Source: CAYFKJ01 sp964343605
GTDB lineage: Bacteria > Pseudomonadota > Alphaproteobacteria > UBA2966
DNA: 64,000 bases
Direction of reading: 5' to 3'
Assembly (NCBI GenBank): GCA_964343605.1
Contig: CAYFKJ010000003.1
Location: 248,001-312,000, forward strand
Shown here: piece by piece, positions 38,473 to 47,574 of the stretch
How the letters are laid out: each line of letters starts with the position of its first letter
Position numbering within the stretch: position 1 is the first letter of the stretch
Position numbers and translations under genes: made by a program
Notes under the pieces: model-generated
What the model was told of the DNA's origin: nothing
Database searches by the model: none
Seen by the model: the letters and a program-made list of their open reading frames with translations, nothing else

Positions 38473-40905
38473 ATGACCGATGTAATCGACACCCTGAAAA
38501 CAAGTATTACCGATACCTCCGCCGGAGCCGGCGGCGGCCTTGAGACAATTGTTTTACCTGTTCGCGGCATGACCTACGCGTCGTGTTCGGCTCGGCTGGA
38601 GAAAGCCCTGGGCAAGGCGCCGGGGGTGGGACGCGCCAGCGTCAATCTGGCCGCCGAAAACGCCGAAATCGCCTTCGATCGCGAGACGACATCACCGATC
38701 GATCTCACCGACGTTGTCGCCCGAACCGGGTTCCAAGTGCCGACGGAAACGACTGAAATCCACGTCACGGGCATGACCTGCGCCAGTTGCGTCGGGCGTG
38801 TCGAAAAGGCACTCGCGTCGCTCGATGGCGTCGACGAGGTTCAGGTCAACTTGGCCAGCGAGATCGCCACCGTGAGCGCACCTGCAGGCGCCGTCGGCGC
38901 GGGAGTGCTGCTTTCCGCAGTTGAATCGGCCGGCTACGGAGCCGAAATCAAAACCAGCGATGCCGCCCGGGAAGCTGCCCTCGAAGAGGAAGCGGAAAAC
39001 CGCGTTCGCCGGGAAAAGTGGGCAGTTATCGTTGCCGCAACCCTGAGTGCCCCTTTGGTGCTTCAAATGGTCGGCATGATGCTGGGCCTCGGTTGGCATT
39101 TGCCCGCCTGGGGCGAGTTGGCGTTGGCCACGCCGGTTCAGTTCGTTCTTGGCCGGCGCTTCTACGTCGCCGCCTACAAGGCCGTCAAAGCCGGGTCGGG
39201 CAATATGGATCTGCTGGTCGCGCTTGGCACCTCGGCGGCATACGGCTTCAGTCTCTATCAAATGACCATCGGCGGGCCGCTTTATTTCGAGGCGGCGGCG
39301 GTCGTGATCACCCTGGTGCTGCTGGGCAAGTGGCTGGAAACCCGGGCCAAACGCAGCACGACGGACGCCATCCGCGCGCTGGTCGGCCTACGGCCGGAAA
39401 CGGCGACGGTTCTGCGAGACGGCAAGGAAACGGAAGTCGCCGTCGAGGCCGTGGTCAACGGGGATATCGTGCTCGTTAAGCCCGGTGAGCGCATTGCCGT
39501 CGACGGCATCGTTGTGGCAGGGCAGAGCGCCGTGGACGAGGCCTTGCTGACGGGCGAAAGCCTACCCGTCGCCAAATCGACCGATGACGCCGTGATCGGC
39601 GGCTCTATCAACGGCACCGGATCGCTGCAAGTCAAGGCGACGGCCGTCGGTGCCGCCTCGACCTTGGCCCGCATCATCAAATTGGTGGAAGGCGCGCAGG
39701 CCAGCAAGGCGCCGGTGCAAAAGCTGGTCGACCGCGTGAGTGCGGTATTCGTCCCCGCCGTCATTGTCTTCGCCATCGTCACGCTGGCCGCCTGGTGGCT
39801 GCTCACGGGCGATTTCGCCCTGGCTCTGATTGCCGCCGTTTCCGTGCTCGTGATCGCCTGTCCCTGCGCGTTGGGTCTGGCGACACCGACCGCCATCATG
39901 GTTGGCACGGGTGCTGCGGCCCGGTCGGGCATTCTGATCAAGGACGCCTTGGCGCTGGAACTGGCCCACCGGACCGATGTCATCGTTCTCGATAAGACCG
40001 GTACCTTGACGGAAGGCCATCCGGCGGTGATCGAAATCGTCGCGGACAATCTAAACGAACTGCTGGCGCTTGCCGCGTCGGCCCAGCGCGCCAGTGAACA
40101 CCCCCTGGCGCGCGCTGTGCTGGATGCAGCGGAAGAGCAGGGCCTGGATTTGCGCAAGGTCGTGGACTTCCAAAGCGTGACCGGCAAGGGACTGACGGCT
40201 CAAGTCGATGGGCAGGCCATCGTGATCGGCAATCGGTTGCTGATGGCCGATACCGGTATTGATCTTGGAAGATTTGACAGCCGCGCGACCGAATTGGAGC
40301 AGCAAGGCCGAACCGTGATGTGGGTGGCGGGTGACGGCACCGCCCTTGGTTTGATCGCGGTCGCCGATCCGGTGAAAGAAAATGCGCGGACCGCTGTCGA
40401 ACGTCTTCGCGCCGCCGGCGTTCAAACCGTCATGATGACGGGCGACAATGCCCGCACGGCAACGGTCGTGGCTGAAGCGGTTGGAGTCGACCGGGTGATT
40501 GCCGAAGTCCTGCCCCAGGACAAGGCGGCAGAGGTGGAGCGTCTCAAGGGCGAGGGGCATGTCGTGGCGATGGTCGGCGACGGCATCAACGACGCGCCTG
40601 CACTGGCCGCCGCCGATGTCGGCATCGCCATGGGGACGGGCACCGATGTCGCCATGCAAACGGCCGGCATTACGTTGATGCGGGGCGATCCAATGCTGCT
40701 GGCCGACGCCATGGCGGTTTCTCACGCGGCCTACAACAAGATCCGGCAGAACCTGTTCTGGGCGTTCATCTACAACGTCATCGGCATACCGCTGGCGGCG
40801 CTGGGCTTCCTCAGTCCGGTCATTGCCGGTGCCGCCATGGCGTTCTCCAGTTTCAGCGTGGTTTCGAATTCACTGTTGCTGCGGCGCTGGCGCGCCCGTG
40901 TTTGA
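38473..40905 (+). CDS. copA: Copper-exporting P1B-type ATPase
   Basis: 810 residues with two N-terminal HMA domains, then a P1B ATPase core. HMA2 has an intact GMTCASC (Cys103, Cys106); HMA1 has lost its first cysteine (GMTYASC, Tyr35, Cys38). The core shows LLTGESLP, the ion-binding CPC (Cys463-Pro-Cys465), phosphorylated Asp507 in DKTGTLTEG, SEHPLARAV and GDGINDAPAL. It pumps Cu(I) from the cytosol to the periplasm. It is the first gene of a cluster with cueR, a YibQ-type gene and copZ. The ATG lies about where transcription should start, so the mRNA may be leaderless. Confidence 0.96.
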   Translation: MTDVIDTLKTSITDTSAGAGGGLETIVLPVRGMTYASCSARLEKALGKAPGVGRASVNLAAENAEIAFDRETTSPIDLTDVVARTGFQVPTETTEIHVTGMTCASCVGRVEKALASLDGVDEVQVNLASEIATVSAPAGAVGAGVLLSAVESAGYGAEIKTSDAAREAALEEEAENRVRREKWAVIVAATLSAPLVLQMVGMMLGLGWHLPAWGELALATPVQFVLGRRFYVAAYKAVKAGSGNMDLLVALGTSAAYGFSLYQMTIGGPLYFEAAAVVITLVLLGKWLETRAKRSTTDAIRALVGLRPETATVLRDGKETEVAVEAVVNGDIVLVKPGERIAVDGIVVAGQSAVDEALLTGESLPVAKSTDDAVIGGSINGTGSLQVKATAVGAASTLARIIKLVEGAQASKAPVQKLVDRVSAVFVPAVIVFAIVTLAAWWLLTGDFALALIAAVSVLVIACPCALGLATPTAIMVGTGAAARSGILIKDALALELAHRTDVIVLDKTGTLTEGHPAVIEIVADNLNELLALAASAQRASEHPLARAVLDAAEEQGLDLRKVVDFQSVTGKGLTAQVDGQAIVIGNRLLMADTGIDLGRFDSRATELEQQGRTVMWVAGDGTALGLIAVADPVKENARTAVERLRAAGVQTVMMTGDNARTATVVAEAVGVDRVIAEVLPQDKAAEVERLKGEGHVVAMVGDGINDAPALAAADVGIAMGTGTDVAMQTAGITLMRGDPMLLADAMAVSHAAYNKIRQNLFWAFIYNVIGIPLAALGFLSPVIAGAAMAFSSFSVVSNSLLLRRWRARV

Positions 40906-40917
40906 CGGAGGTGGGAC

Positions 40918-41352
40918 ATGAATATCGGTGAAGCGGCCGCGCGTTCCGGCGTCGCGCCGAAAAATATCCGCTATTACGAGAGCATCGGCCTGATCAGTCC
41001 GGCCAAGCGGGCGGCCAACGGTTACCGCGCCTACGACGAGACGGACATCCGCATGCTGGGCTTCGTCAACCGGGCGAGGGGGCTCGGATTCACGGTCGCC
41101 CAGGTTGGCGAACTCCTGTCGCTTTACCGGGACCGCCGGCGGGCCAGCGCGGACGTCAAGAAGCTGGCGCTGGAGCGCATCGACGACATCAACCGCAAGG
41201 TCGAAGAATTGTTGAGCATGAAGCGGACCTTGACCCATCTGACCGAACGCTGCCACGGTGACGACCGGCCGGATTGCCCGATCCTTGACGATCTGATCGG
41301 GTCGGACAACGCTGGAGAGGGAAACGAAACTTTAACGGACGCGGCGGAATAG
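40918..41352 (+). CDS. cueR: Copper-responsive MerR-family regulator CueR
   Basis: 144 residues: N-terminal MerR helix-turn-helix (MNIGEAAARSGVAPKNIRYY), a dimerisation helix, and a metal loop with Cys112 and Cys120 (CHGDDRPDC), the same spacing and numbering as E. coli CueR. That loop fits monovalent Cu(I)/Ag(I). It lies 12 bases after copA and probably activates the 19-bp-spacer promoter at 38436. Confidence 0.96.
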   Translation: MNIGEAAARSGVAPKNIRYYESIGLISPAKRAANGYRAYDETDIRMLGFVNRARGLGFTVAQVGELLSLYRDRRRASADVKKLALERIDDINRKVEELLSMKRTLTHLTERCHGDDRPDCPILDDLIGSDNAGEGNETLTDAAE

Positions 41353-41359
41353 TGCGCCC

Positions 41360-42451
41360 ATGCTTCATCTAGCCACCCGCCCCTTAGGCTACGTCGCCGT
41401 CGGCGGCCTGGCGCTCGCCCTCGGTCTGGGGAGCGGCGCGGTGATCGGCTATTTCCTGAAAGACGATGCAAAGGCCATACCCGAGGAGCTTTCGTCAAAG
41501 CCGACCGTCGTTATCGGCGAGGCGCCCGAAGATATCGCCATTCCCCTTCCGCCCGCGCCGGTCAAGCCAGCGGTTGAAGAAGTAGAATCCGCCACTGCCG
41601 TTCCGGTGCCTCCGCGTTCGACGGTTACCGAACTTGTCAGTCGGGAACCTGGCGATGCCCTGGCCTACGCCGCGCCTGAGAGTGTCGGCGTCAACGAGCG
41701 TGACTTCGGTGAACAGATCGATCTGGAGGCGGAAGCCTGGGAGCGCCACGCCGTGACCGTGCCCGATCCGGCAAGAAAACCCATGATCGCCATCGTCATC
41801 GACGACCTCGGGATGAACCGGCGCAACACGGTGCGGGTGATGCGGTTGCCCGGTCCGCTGACCATGGCCTTCCTGACCTATGCGGAGGATCTCCAACAGC
41901 AGACCGCCACCGCCCGAGCAAACGGCCACGAGTTGATGGTTCACTTTCCCATGGAGCCCAAGGACCATCACTTCGACACCGGTCCCAACGCCCTGACCCT
42001 GGACTTGAGCGAGGACGAGATTCGCCGAAGATTGCGCTGGGGCCTCGATCGGTTCGACGGCTATGTCGGCTTCAACAACCATATGGGCAGCGCCTTCACC
42101 GGTGATGAACGCGGCATGGCCATCGTGATGGAGGAAGTCCGCCGGCGCGGCCTGCTGTATATCGACAGCTTGACGACCAGCGGTTCACCGGCTGCTCGGC
42201 TGGCGGCCGAAGCGGGCGTTCCCTTTGCCACCAGGGATATCTTCATCGACAACCACGTGGCTCCCGAGCGAATTGCCGAACAACTCGCAAAGGTCGAAGC
42301 CGTTGCCCGGCGCAGGGGTTACGCCATCGCGATCGGCCATCCCCACACCAACACCATCGCGGCTGTGGAAGCCTGGATTCCCAAGCTGGAGGCGGCCGGC
42401 TTCGCACTGGTTCCGGTCAGCACCGTCATTAAACACCGCCGCGCCATGTAA
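41360..42451 (+). CDS. Divergent polysaccharide deacetylase (YibQ/DUF610 family)
   Basis: 363 residues: an N-terminal TM anchor (about 10-32), a Pro-rich acidic linker, then a NodB-like fold of the divergent family from about residue 135, with IAIVIDDLGMNRRNT, MVHFPMEP, FNNHMGSAFT, FIDNH and IAIGHPHTNT. The family is thought to act on periplasmic glycans; the enzyme activity is poorly defined. It lies 7 bases after cueR and 27 before copZ, so it is likely copper-induced. In many proteobacteria it instead neighbours a carboxy-terminal protease gene. Confidence 0.88.
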   Translation: MLHLATRPLGYVAVGGLALALGLGSGAVIGYFLKDDAKAIPEELSSKPTVVIGEAPEDIAIPLPPAPVKPAVEEVESATAVPVPPRSTVTELVSREPGDALAYAAPESVGVNERDFGEQIDLEAEAWERHAVTVPDPARKPMIAIVIDDLGMNRRNTVRVMRLPGPLTMAFLTYAEDLQQQTATARANGHELMVHFPMEPKDHHFDTGPNALTLDLSEDEIRRRLRWGLDRFDGYVGFNNHMGSAFTGDERGMAIVMEEVRRRGLLYIDSLTTSGSPAARLAAEAGVPFATRDIFIDNHVAPERIAEQLAKVEAVARRRGYAIAIGHPHTNTIAAVEAWIPKLEAAGFALVPVSTVIKHRRAM

Positions 42452-42478
42452 TCCTTTAGTTCATTTCGGAGTTTTATT

Positions 42479-42676
42479 ATGACTACATATCTCGTCGACG
42501 GCATGACCTGCCAGGGTTGCGTCAACGCCGTCACCAACGCCATCAAGAACCAGATTGCGGATGCTGACGTTTCAGTCGAACTGGAAGGCGGCAAGGTCAC
42601 CGTCGTCGGCGGCGAACAACACCAAATCGCCGCCGCCATCGAGGACGCGGGATTCGAGTTCAAGGGTTTGGCTTAG
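42479..42676 (+). CDS. copZ: Copper chaperone CopZ (HMA domain)
   Basis: 65 residues forming one ferredoxin-like HMA domain, with the Cu(I)-binding MTCQGC motif near the N terminus and the fold's closing IEDAGFEFKG. It hands Cu(I) to CopA or CueR. It is the last gene of the copper cluster, convergent with trpE, 7 bases between stops. Confidence 0.94.
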   Translation: MTTYLVDGMTCQGCVNAVTNAIKNQIADADVSVELEGGKVTVVGGEQHQIAAAIEDAGFEFKGLA

Positions 42677-42683
42677 GCCCAGC

Positions 42684-44207
42684 TTATCCCACCGACGTAC
42701 CGGCGTGTGAGGCGAAGCGGATTGCTTCCTCGGCCGCGCGGATCAACGCTTTGGCCTTGTTGACGCACTCCTGGTACTCCGATTGGGGATCGGAATCGGC
42801 AACGACGCCGGCGCCGGCCTGGACGTACATGGTGCCGTCCTTGACCAGGGCGGTGCGCAGCACGATGCAGGTATCCATGGTGCCGTTGGCGGCGAAGTAG
42901 CCGACGGCGCCCGCGTAGATGCCGCGGCGTTCCTTCTCCAACTCGTCGATGATTTCCATTGCCCGCACTTTGGGCGCGCCGCTGACGGTGCCGGCCGGAA
43001 ATCCGCCGATCAGAGCGTCGATGGCGTCGTGAGCGGGATCGATATCGCCTTCGACGTTGGAAACGATGTGCATGACGTGGGAGTAGCGCTCGACCTTCGT
43101 CTGTTCGGTGACCTTGACGCTGCCGATCTTGGCGACGCGTCCGACGTCGTTGCGGCCGAGGTCCAGCAGCATGAGGTGCTCGGCGAGTTCCTTGGGATCG
43201 GCCAGCAGATCATCGGCGAGCGCCTCATCGGCCTCCGGCGTTTCACCGCGGGGGCGGGTGCCCGCCAGCGGACGGATGGTGACTTTTTCGTCGCGCAGAC
43301 GCACCAGGATTTCGGGACTTGAGCCCACGACGGAAAAATCCCCGAAATTCTGGAAGAACAGGAAAGGGGCGGGGTTGGTGCGGCGGAGCGCTCGGTAGAG
43401 GGCGAACGGCGGCAAATTGAAGGGCACGCGGAAACGCATGGAGGGCACGACCTGGAAGATATCGCCGGCTGCGATGTATTCCTTGGCCTTCTCCACCATG
43501 GCGCAATATTCGTCGCGCGTCGTGTTGGAGATCGGTTCCGGCGCCTCATGGTCGCGGGACGTGCGTTCCCGCGCATAGTGCAGGCTGCGCTCCATATCGG
43601 CGACGATGTCGGCGAGCCGCTCACGCGCCAGGGCGTATGCGGCTTTGGCGCCTACGCCGTCGGTCGGGCGGACGGGCGTAATGACGGTGAACAGGTCCTT
43701 CACCGAATCGAAAATCGCCATGATCGTCGGGCGCATGAAAACGCCGTCGGGTATGCCCAGCGCGTCCGGATTGTCGTCCGGAATGTTCTCCATCAGGCGC
43801 ACCATGTCGTAGGACATGTAGCCGACCACGCCCGCTGCCATTGGGGGCAGTTCGACCGGCATGTCGTCGATGCGCGATTCCTCGACCAAGGCACGGAGGC
43901 TGTCCAGCGCCGGTTTGTCGCAAGGCACGTAATCGTCGGCGTCATAACGGGCGTTGCGGTTGATTTCGGCATCGTTGCCCGAACAGCGCCAAAGGATGTC
44001 GGGTTTCAGGCCGATGATCGAATAACGCGCCCGGACGGCGCCGCCCTCGACCGATTCAAGCAGGAAGCTGTTGGCCAGCCCGTCGGCCAGCTTGAGCATC
44101 GCAGAAACCGGCGTTTCCAGATCGGCCACCAGCGTGGTCGACACGACCTGGGGCCGCCCCGCGTCGTAGGATTTCTGGAAATCTTCGAAGTCGGGGACGA
44201 TGGCCAT
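42684..44207 (-). CDS. trpE: Anthranilate synthase component I
   Basis: The 507-residue chorismate-utilising enzyme has the LLES motif (residues 49-52) used for tryptophan feedback. The C-terminal catalytic blocks include RPLAGTRPRGETPEADEAL, LLDLGRNDVGRVAK, AGTVSGAPKVRAMEII and GAGVVADSDPQSEYQE. It is not fused to TrpG. The start is 9 bases after the ppiD stop, so it is likely expressed from the ppiD promoter, and there is no room for a trp leader peptide between them. Confidence 0.98.
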   Translation of the reverse strand: MAIVPDFEDFQKSYDAGRPQVVSTTLVADLETPVSAMLKLADGLANSFLLESVEGGAVRARYSIIGLKPDILWRCSGNDAEINRNARYDADDYVPCDKPALDSLRALVEESRIDDMPVELPPMAAGVVGYMSYDMVRLMENIPDDNPDALGIPDGVFMRPTIMAIFDSVKDLFTVITPVRPTDGVGAKAAYALARERLADIVADMERSLHYARERTSRDHEAPEPISNTTRDEYCAMVEKAKEYIAAGDIFQVVPSMRFRVPFNLPPFALYRALRRTNPAPFLFFQNFGDFSVVGSSPEILVRLRDEKVTIRPLAGTRPRGETPEADEALADDLLADPKELAEHLMLLDLGRNDVGRVAKIGSVKVTEQTKVERYSHVMHIVSNVEGDIDPAHDAIDALIGGFPAGTVSGAPKVRAMEIIDELEKERRGIYAGAVGYFAANGTMDTCIVLRTALVKDGTMYVQAGAGVVADSDPQSEYQECVNKAKALIRAAEEAIRFASHAGTSVG

Positions 44208-44216
44208 GGCGGGCTG

Positions 44217-46103
44217 CTAGTAAAGCTGCTCGAGCAGGTTGCGGTTGACCACGACCTCGTGCTGGGCTTGCAGCGCGGTACGGTATTGGGCCAGCAGATC
44301 GGCATGCACGCCGGAGCGAAGCTGGCGGGTCAACGCCTTCAGATCGGCCTCCGCGGCCTGGGGATTGGCTGCCGTCACGGTTTTCAGACGGGCGACGACG
44401 TGGGCCGTGCCGGTGGGATTGGGGGCATCGGTGAATTCGCCGACCTTCAGCTTGAAGAGATTGGCCAAAAGCGTATGCGAGACGCCGTTTTCACCGGCTG
44501 TCGAAAAGCGCGTCATGTCCTTGGTGGTGGTCATCTCGACGCCGATTTCCTCGGCTTGCGTCGACAAATCGGCTCCGCCTTTGAGTTTTTCGATCATCGT
44601 CTCCGCTTTTTTGGCGGCGGCGTTGCTGCGTTGGGCCGCGTTCCAATCGGCGGTGACGGCTTCGCGCACCTTGTCCAGCGGTTTGAGAGCCGGCGCCTTG
44701 ATGCCGTCGACCCGCACGATGAAGTAGCTGCCGGATTGGGTTTCGCTGAGTATCGGTTCCGCGCCTTCCTCGGTGGCGAATGCGGTCGAGAGGAATTCCT
44801 GCAATTTTGGGACGTCCACCGCCTTGCCGTTCTCGTCGAGACCCTGGGCATCGACGGTGCGGGCCGTCCGGACCTTCAAGGCGAAGCGCTGGGCGGCGTC
44901 GTCCAACGAAGCGCCGCCTGCCAATTCGTCCTCAAGCTTGGCGGACAGGTCGTAAAGGCTGTCTGCGGCGCCATTGAGTTGCAAATCCCGCCGGAGATCG
45001 GCCCTGACGTCTTCCAGGGTTTTCGTGCTGCCTGCCTGGATATCGTTCACCCGGTAGATATGCCAGCCGAACAGGCTCTGCACCGGTGCCGTAACGGCGT
45101 TTTTATCCGCGGCGAAAGCGGCCTCGCGCGTTTCCTCAGGAAGATCCGACTTAAGGCGGGGGCCGAGCGCGGTATTGTCGCCCTGAATATTCTCTTTGTC
45201 CTTGGCGACCTCATTGAAATCGGCGCCCTCGCTGAGCCGTTTGTGCGCCGCCTGGGCCTGACTTTCCTCGGCGTACAGCAACTGGTCCAAGTCGCGGCGT
45301 TCCAGCACGGTAAATTCATCCAGGCGGTTTTCGTACTCTTCTGCAATCTGGTCGTCAGTGACCGCCATATCGTCAGCCAGGTCTTCCGGGGCCAGAACCA
45401 CCCAGGTCAAACTACGGTATTCGGGTGCTGTGTAGCGCGGCTTGTTGTCCTGGTGGTGTTTGGCCAGGGCCGCTTCGTCAGGCGCCGGAATGTCGTTGAT
45501 GGAGGAATTCTCGATGATCACCAATTCCGCCACGCGCTTCTCGTTGCGGTAACGGAAGACGGCGGCGGCCTGCGTTTTGGGTGTTACGGCGCCGTCGGTC
45601 ATGGCTCCCAGCAACTGTTCACGCAGCATGTCGCGGCGCGTCAGGAATTCGTAGTAGGCGGGCGACATGCCGGCGTTGCGCAGGACGCCCTCATACTGGA
45701 AGCGGTCAAAGTTACCGCGGTCGTCCTTGAAGGCTGGATTGCTGCGGATGTCGGCGGCGACGACGCTGTCGGGTATGGCGAGCGAGAAATCGGCCACGCC
45801 CTGGTCATAGAGTGCCCGCGTAATAAGACGCTGCAGAACGGCTTCCGGCAAGCCCAATTGCCGCGCCCGCTCGCTGTCGATTTGCCCGCCGAACTGGGCC
45901 GACAAACGTCGGATTTCGCGCTGGTACTCGTCGCTGAACTCGTTGGGGCTGATTTCGAGTTCGCCAACCGTCGCGACATTGTTGCCGCCGATGTTGGAGA
46001 AGGTGTCCCGACCAATGCCCCAGATCGCGAAACTCACGACCAAAAGGCCCAGCAGGCCTTTCACGACCCACGATCCCGTACCTCTGCGTAAGGCTTCTAG
46101 CAT
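44217..46103 (-). CDS. ppiD: Periplasmic SurA/PpiD-type peptidyl-prolyl isomerase
   Basis: About 628 residues from the ATG at 46103: a short basic N terminus, one TM helix (about 12-31), a SurA-N-like chaperone region, a parvulin domain in the middle (around GPRLKSDLPEETREAAF to GWHIYRVNDI), and a long C-terminal helical part. An upstream GTG at 46160 would add 19 residues before the basic start. PpiD is anchored in the inner membrane and assists folding of exported proteins at the Sec exit. It is divergent from tpiA. Confidence 0.92.
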   Translation of the reverse strand: MLEALRRGTGSWVVKGLLGLLVVSFAIWGIGRDTFSNIGGNNVATVGELEISPNEFSDEYQREIRRLSAQFGGQIDSERARQLGLPEAVLQRLITRALYDQGVADFSLAIPDSVVAADIRSNPAFKDDRGNFDRFQYEGVLRNAGMSPAYYEFLTRRDMLREQLLGAMTDGAVTPKTQAAAVFRYRNEKRVAELVIIENSSINDIPAPDEAALAKHHQDNKPRYTAPEYRSLTWVVLAPEDLADDMAVTDDQIAEEYENRLDEFTVLERRDLDQLLYAEESQAQAAHKRLSEGADFNEVAKDKENIQGDNTALGPRLKSDLPEETREAAFAADKNAVTAPVQSLFGWHIYRVNDIQAGSTKTLEDVRADLRRDLQLNGAADSLYDLSAKLEDELAGGASLDDAAQRFALKVRTARTVDAQGLDENGKAVDVPKLQEFLSTAFATEEGAEPILSETQSGSYFIVRVDGIKAPALKPLDKVREAVTADWNAAQRSNAAAKKAETMIEKLKGGADLSTQAEEIGVEMTTTKDMTRFSTAGENGVSHTLLANLFKLKVGEFTDAPNPTGTAHVVARLKTVTAANPQAAEADLKALTRQLRSGVHADLLAQYRTALQAQHEVVVNRNLLEQLY

Positions 46104-46319
46104 GCCTTGATAGCTCCTCGCCAATTTAGAACCTACCGGGTGCGGTGCGTCATTCGCCACGGCCGATAGCGGGCGGCATCATAGGGGCCGCCTTGGCTTG
46201 CTGCAACACGCAAACCGCGCCGTTTTCGAACACGTTTATGTGGGTCGATGTGGCTATTTCCGGCGGCATTTGCTACACAACCCGGGCATCGAAATCAGTC
46301 CCCTTTTGAAAGGTACGTC

Positions 46320-47081
46320 ATGACGTCCACACCTCGCTCCCTTGTCGCCGGTAACTGGAAAATGAATGGCTTGCGGGAAACCGGGCGGGATCTGGCCGCA
46401 GGCATCGCCGAGGCGCAGCAAAATTCGACACCGGTGGCGTGCGACGTTCTGATTTGCCCGCCGGCTCATCTGCTGGTTGAAGCCGGCGCCGCCGTTGCGG
46501 GGAGTGCCGTTGCGCTCGGCGCCCAGGATTGCCACGCCAACGAAGGAGGCGCACATACCGGTGACGTGTCGTCGGAAATGATCGCCGATTGCGGGGCGAG
46601 CTACGTCATCGTCGGACATTCCGAACGGCGAACCGACCACGGCGAGACCGATGCTGACGTTCGCGGCAAAGCGGAGGCCGCCTGGCGGGCCGGGCTCACG
46701 GCCATCATTTGCATCGGGGAAACCGAGGCCGAACGCGATGCCGGCAAAGCGCTTGAGGTCGTTGAAACGCAGATCGCGGGCTCCGTTCCCGATGGCGCGA
46801 CGGCCGGCAACACGGTTGTGGCCTACGAACCCGTATGGGCCATCGGTACGGGCCGGACGCCGACCACGGACGACATCGCTGAGGTGCACGACCGGCTTCG
46901 TGAGCTGCTGGCCGCCAGATTCGGAACGGAAGGCGACGGCATGCGCTTGTTGTATGGCGGTTCCATGAAGCCCGAAAACGCCGTGGCCATTATGGCGGTG
47001 GAAAACGTCAACGGCGGATTGATCGGCGGGGCGGCACTCAAACCCGAAACCTTTTGGCCCATTGTCGAAGCCGCAGGCTAG
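46320..47081 (+). CDS. tpiA: Triosephosphate isomerase
   Basis: A 253-residue TIM barrel with catalytic Lys in AGNWKMNG, His in YVIVGHSERR and Glu in VVAYEPVWAIGTG, plus the phosphate loop GSMKPEN. It interconverts DHAP and glyceraldehyde 3-phosphate. The start was set at the ATG at 46320 (AAAGGT 6 bases upstream); the frame is open further upstream. It is normally followed by secG in this group; here an accessory block intervenes. Confidence 0.98.
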   Translation: MTSTPRSLVAGNWKMNGLRETGRDLAAGIAEAQQNSTPVACDVLICPPAHLLVEAGAAVAGSAVALGAQDCHANEGGAHTGDVSSEMIADCGASYVIVGHSERRTDHGETDADVRGKAEAAWRAGLTAIICIGETEAERDAGKALEVVETQIAGSVPDGATAGNTVVAYEPVWAIGTGRTPTTDDIAEVHDRLRELLAARFGTEGDGMRLLYGGSMKPENAVAIMAVENVNGGLIGGAALKPETFWPIVEAAG

Positions 47082-47102
47082 ACCAAATTCCTATTGTGTC
47101 GG

Positions 47103-47128
47103 CCCGGCAATGCCCGGGATTATTTTGT
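47103..47128 (+). terminator. Probable tpiA terminator
   Basis: A stem CCCGG/CCGGG with a 6-base loop is followed by ATTATTTTGTTT, 21 bases after the tpiA stop. The stem is short, so strength is uncertain. Confidence 0.45.
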
Positions 47129-47232
47129 TTCATTTGTAACAATTGGTTGCTTAAGGCTGTCATGCTCCCGATTTGTGGTAGACTGGGCCCGTTGTATTGG
47201 GGCGCCACGAAATTGCTTATTTGGTGAGCGCA

Positions 47233-47568
47233 ATGAATAGTCAAAATAACGTCGTCACCGTGGAATTTGCTACCGGTTGCGACGTCGAAGGCCACGATGA
47301 CCGCAAGGAAGCTTCGGCAACCTCCGTGTACGCCAGGTTGAGTAAGGCTCTTGAGGAGATGTCGGCCAACCTCCTGCAGCAGGCTGAACTCGTAAAGACT
47401 TATCGCGGCAGCCTGTCTCGTTTGGATGATGAGTTTGCCGCAATGGACGTTAACATGAACCGGTATCAAGGCAATCTTGAACGGATCAATGTCAGGCCGC
47501 TGCGCCGGCGGGCCGTGGCCCTCGGGCGCATCGCGGATAGCTGGGCAGGGCCGGGCGGCTGCCGATAG
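47233..47568 (+). CDS. Small helical protein of unknown function
   Basis: 111 residues from the ATG at 47233 (GGTGAG upstream). The middle (VYARLSKALEEMSANLLQQ onward) has heptad-like spacing of Leu, Ala and Met and is likely a coiled coil; the C-terminal part is Arg-rich. No TM segment or signal peptide. No family recognised. It is convergent with the Hpt gene, 6 bases between stops, and belongs to the accessory block between tpiA and secG. A role with the Hpt protein is only a guess from position. Confidence 0.55.
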   Translation: MNSQNNVVTVEFATGCDVEGHDDRKEASATSVYARLSKALEEMSANLLQQAELVKTYRGSLSRLDDEFAAMDVNMNRYQGNLERINVRPLRRRAVALGRIADSWAGPGGCR

Positions 47569-47574
47569 CTCCGA

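Noticed and set aside
43548..46091. Very long open frame (847 codons) on the plus strand
   Set aside because: It is antisense to trpE and ppiD, both of which have clear motifs. The frame is a side effect of high GC third positions, and its translation is rich in Arg, Gly and His without any domain.
46248..46319. N-terminal extension of TpiA
   Set aside because: The family begins at MTSTPRSLVAGNWKMN and the ribosome site precedes that ATG; the upstream part is the promoter region.
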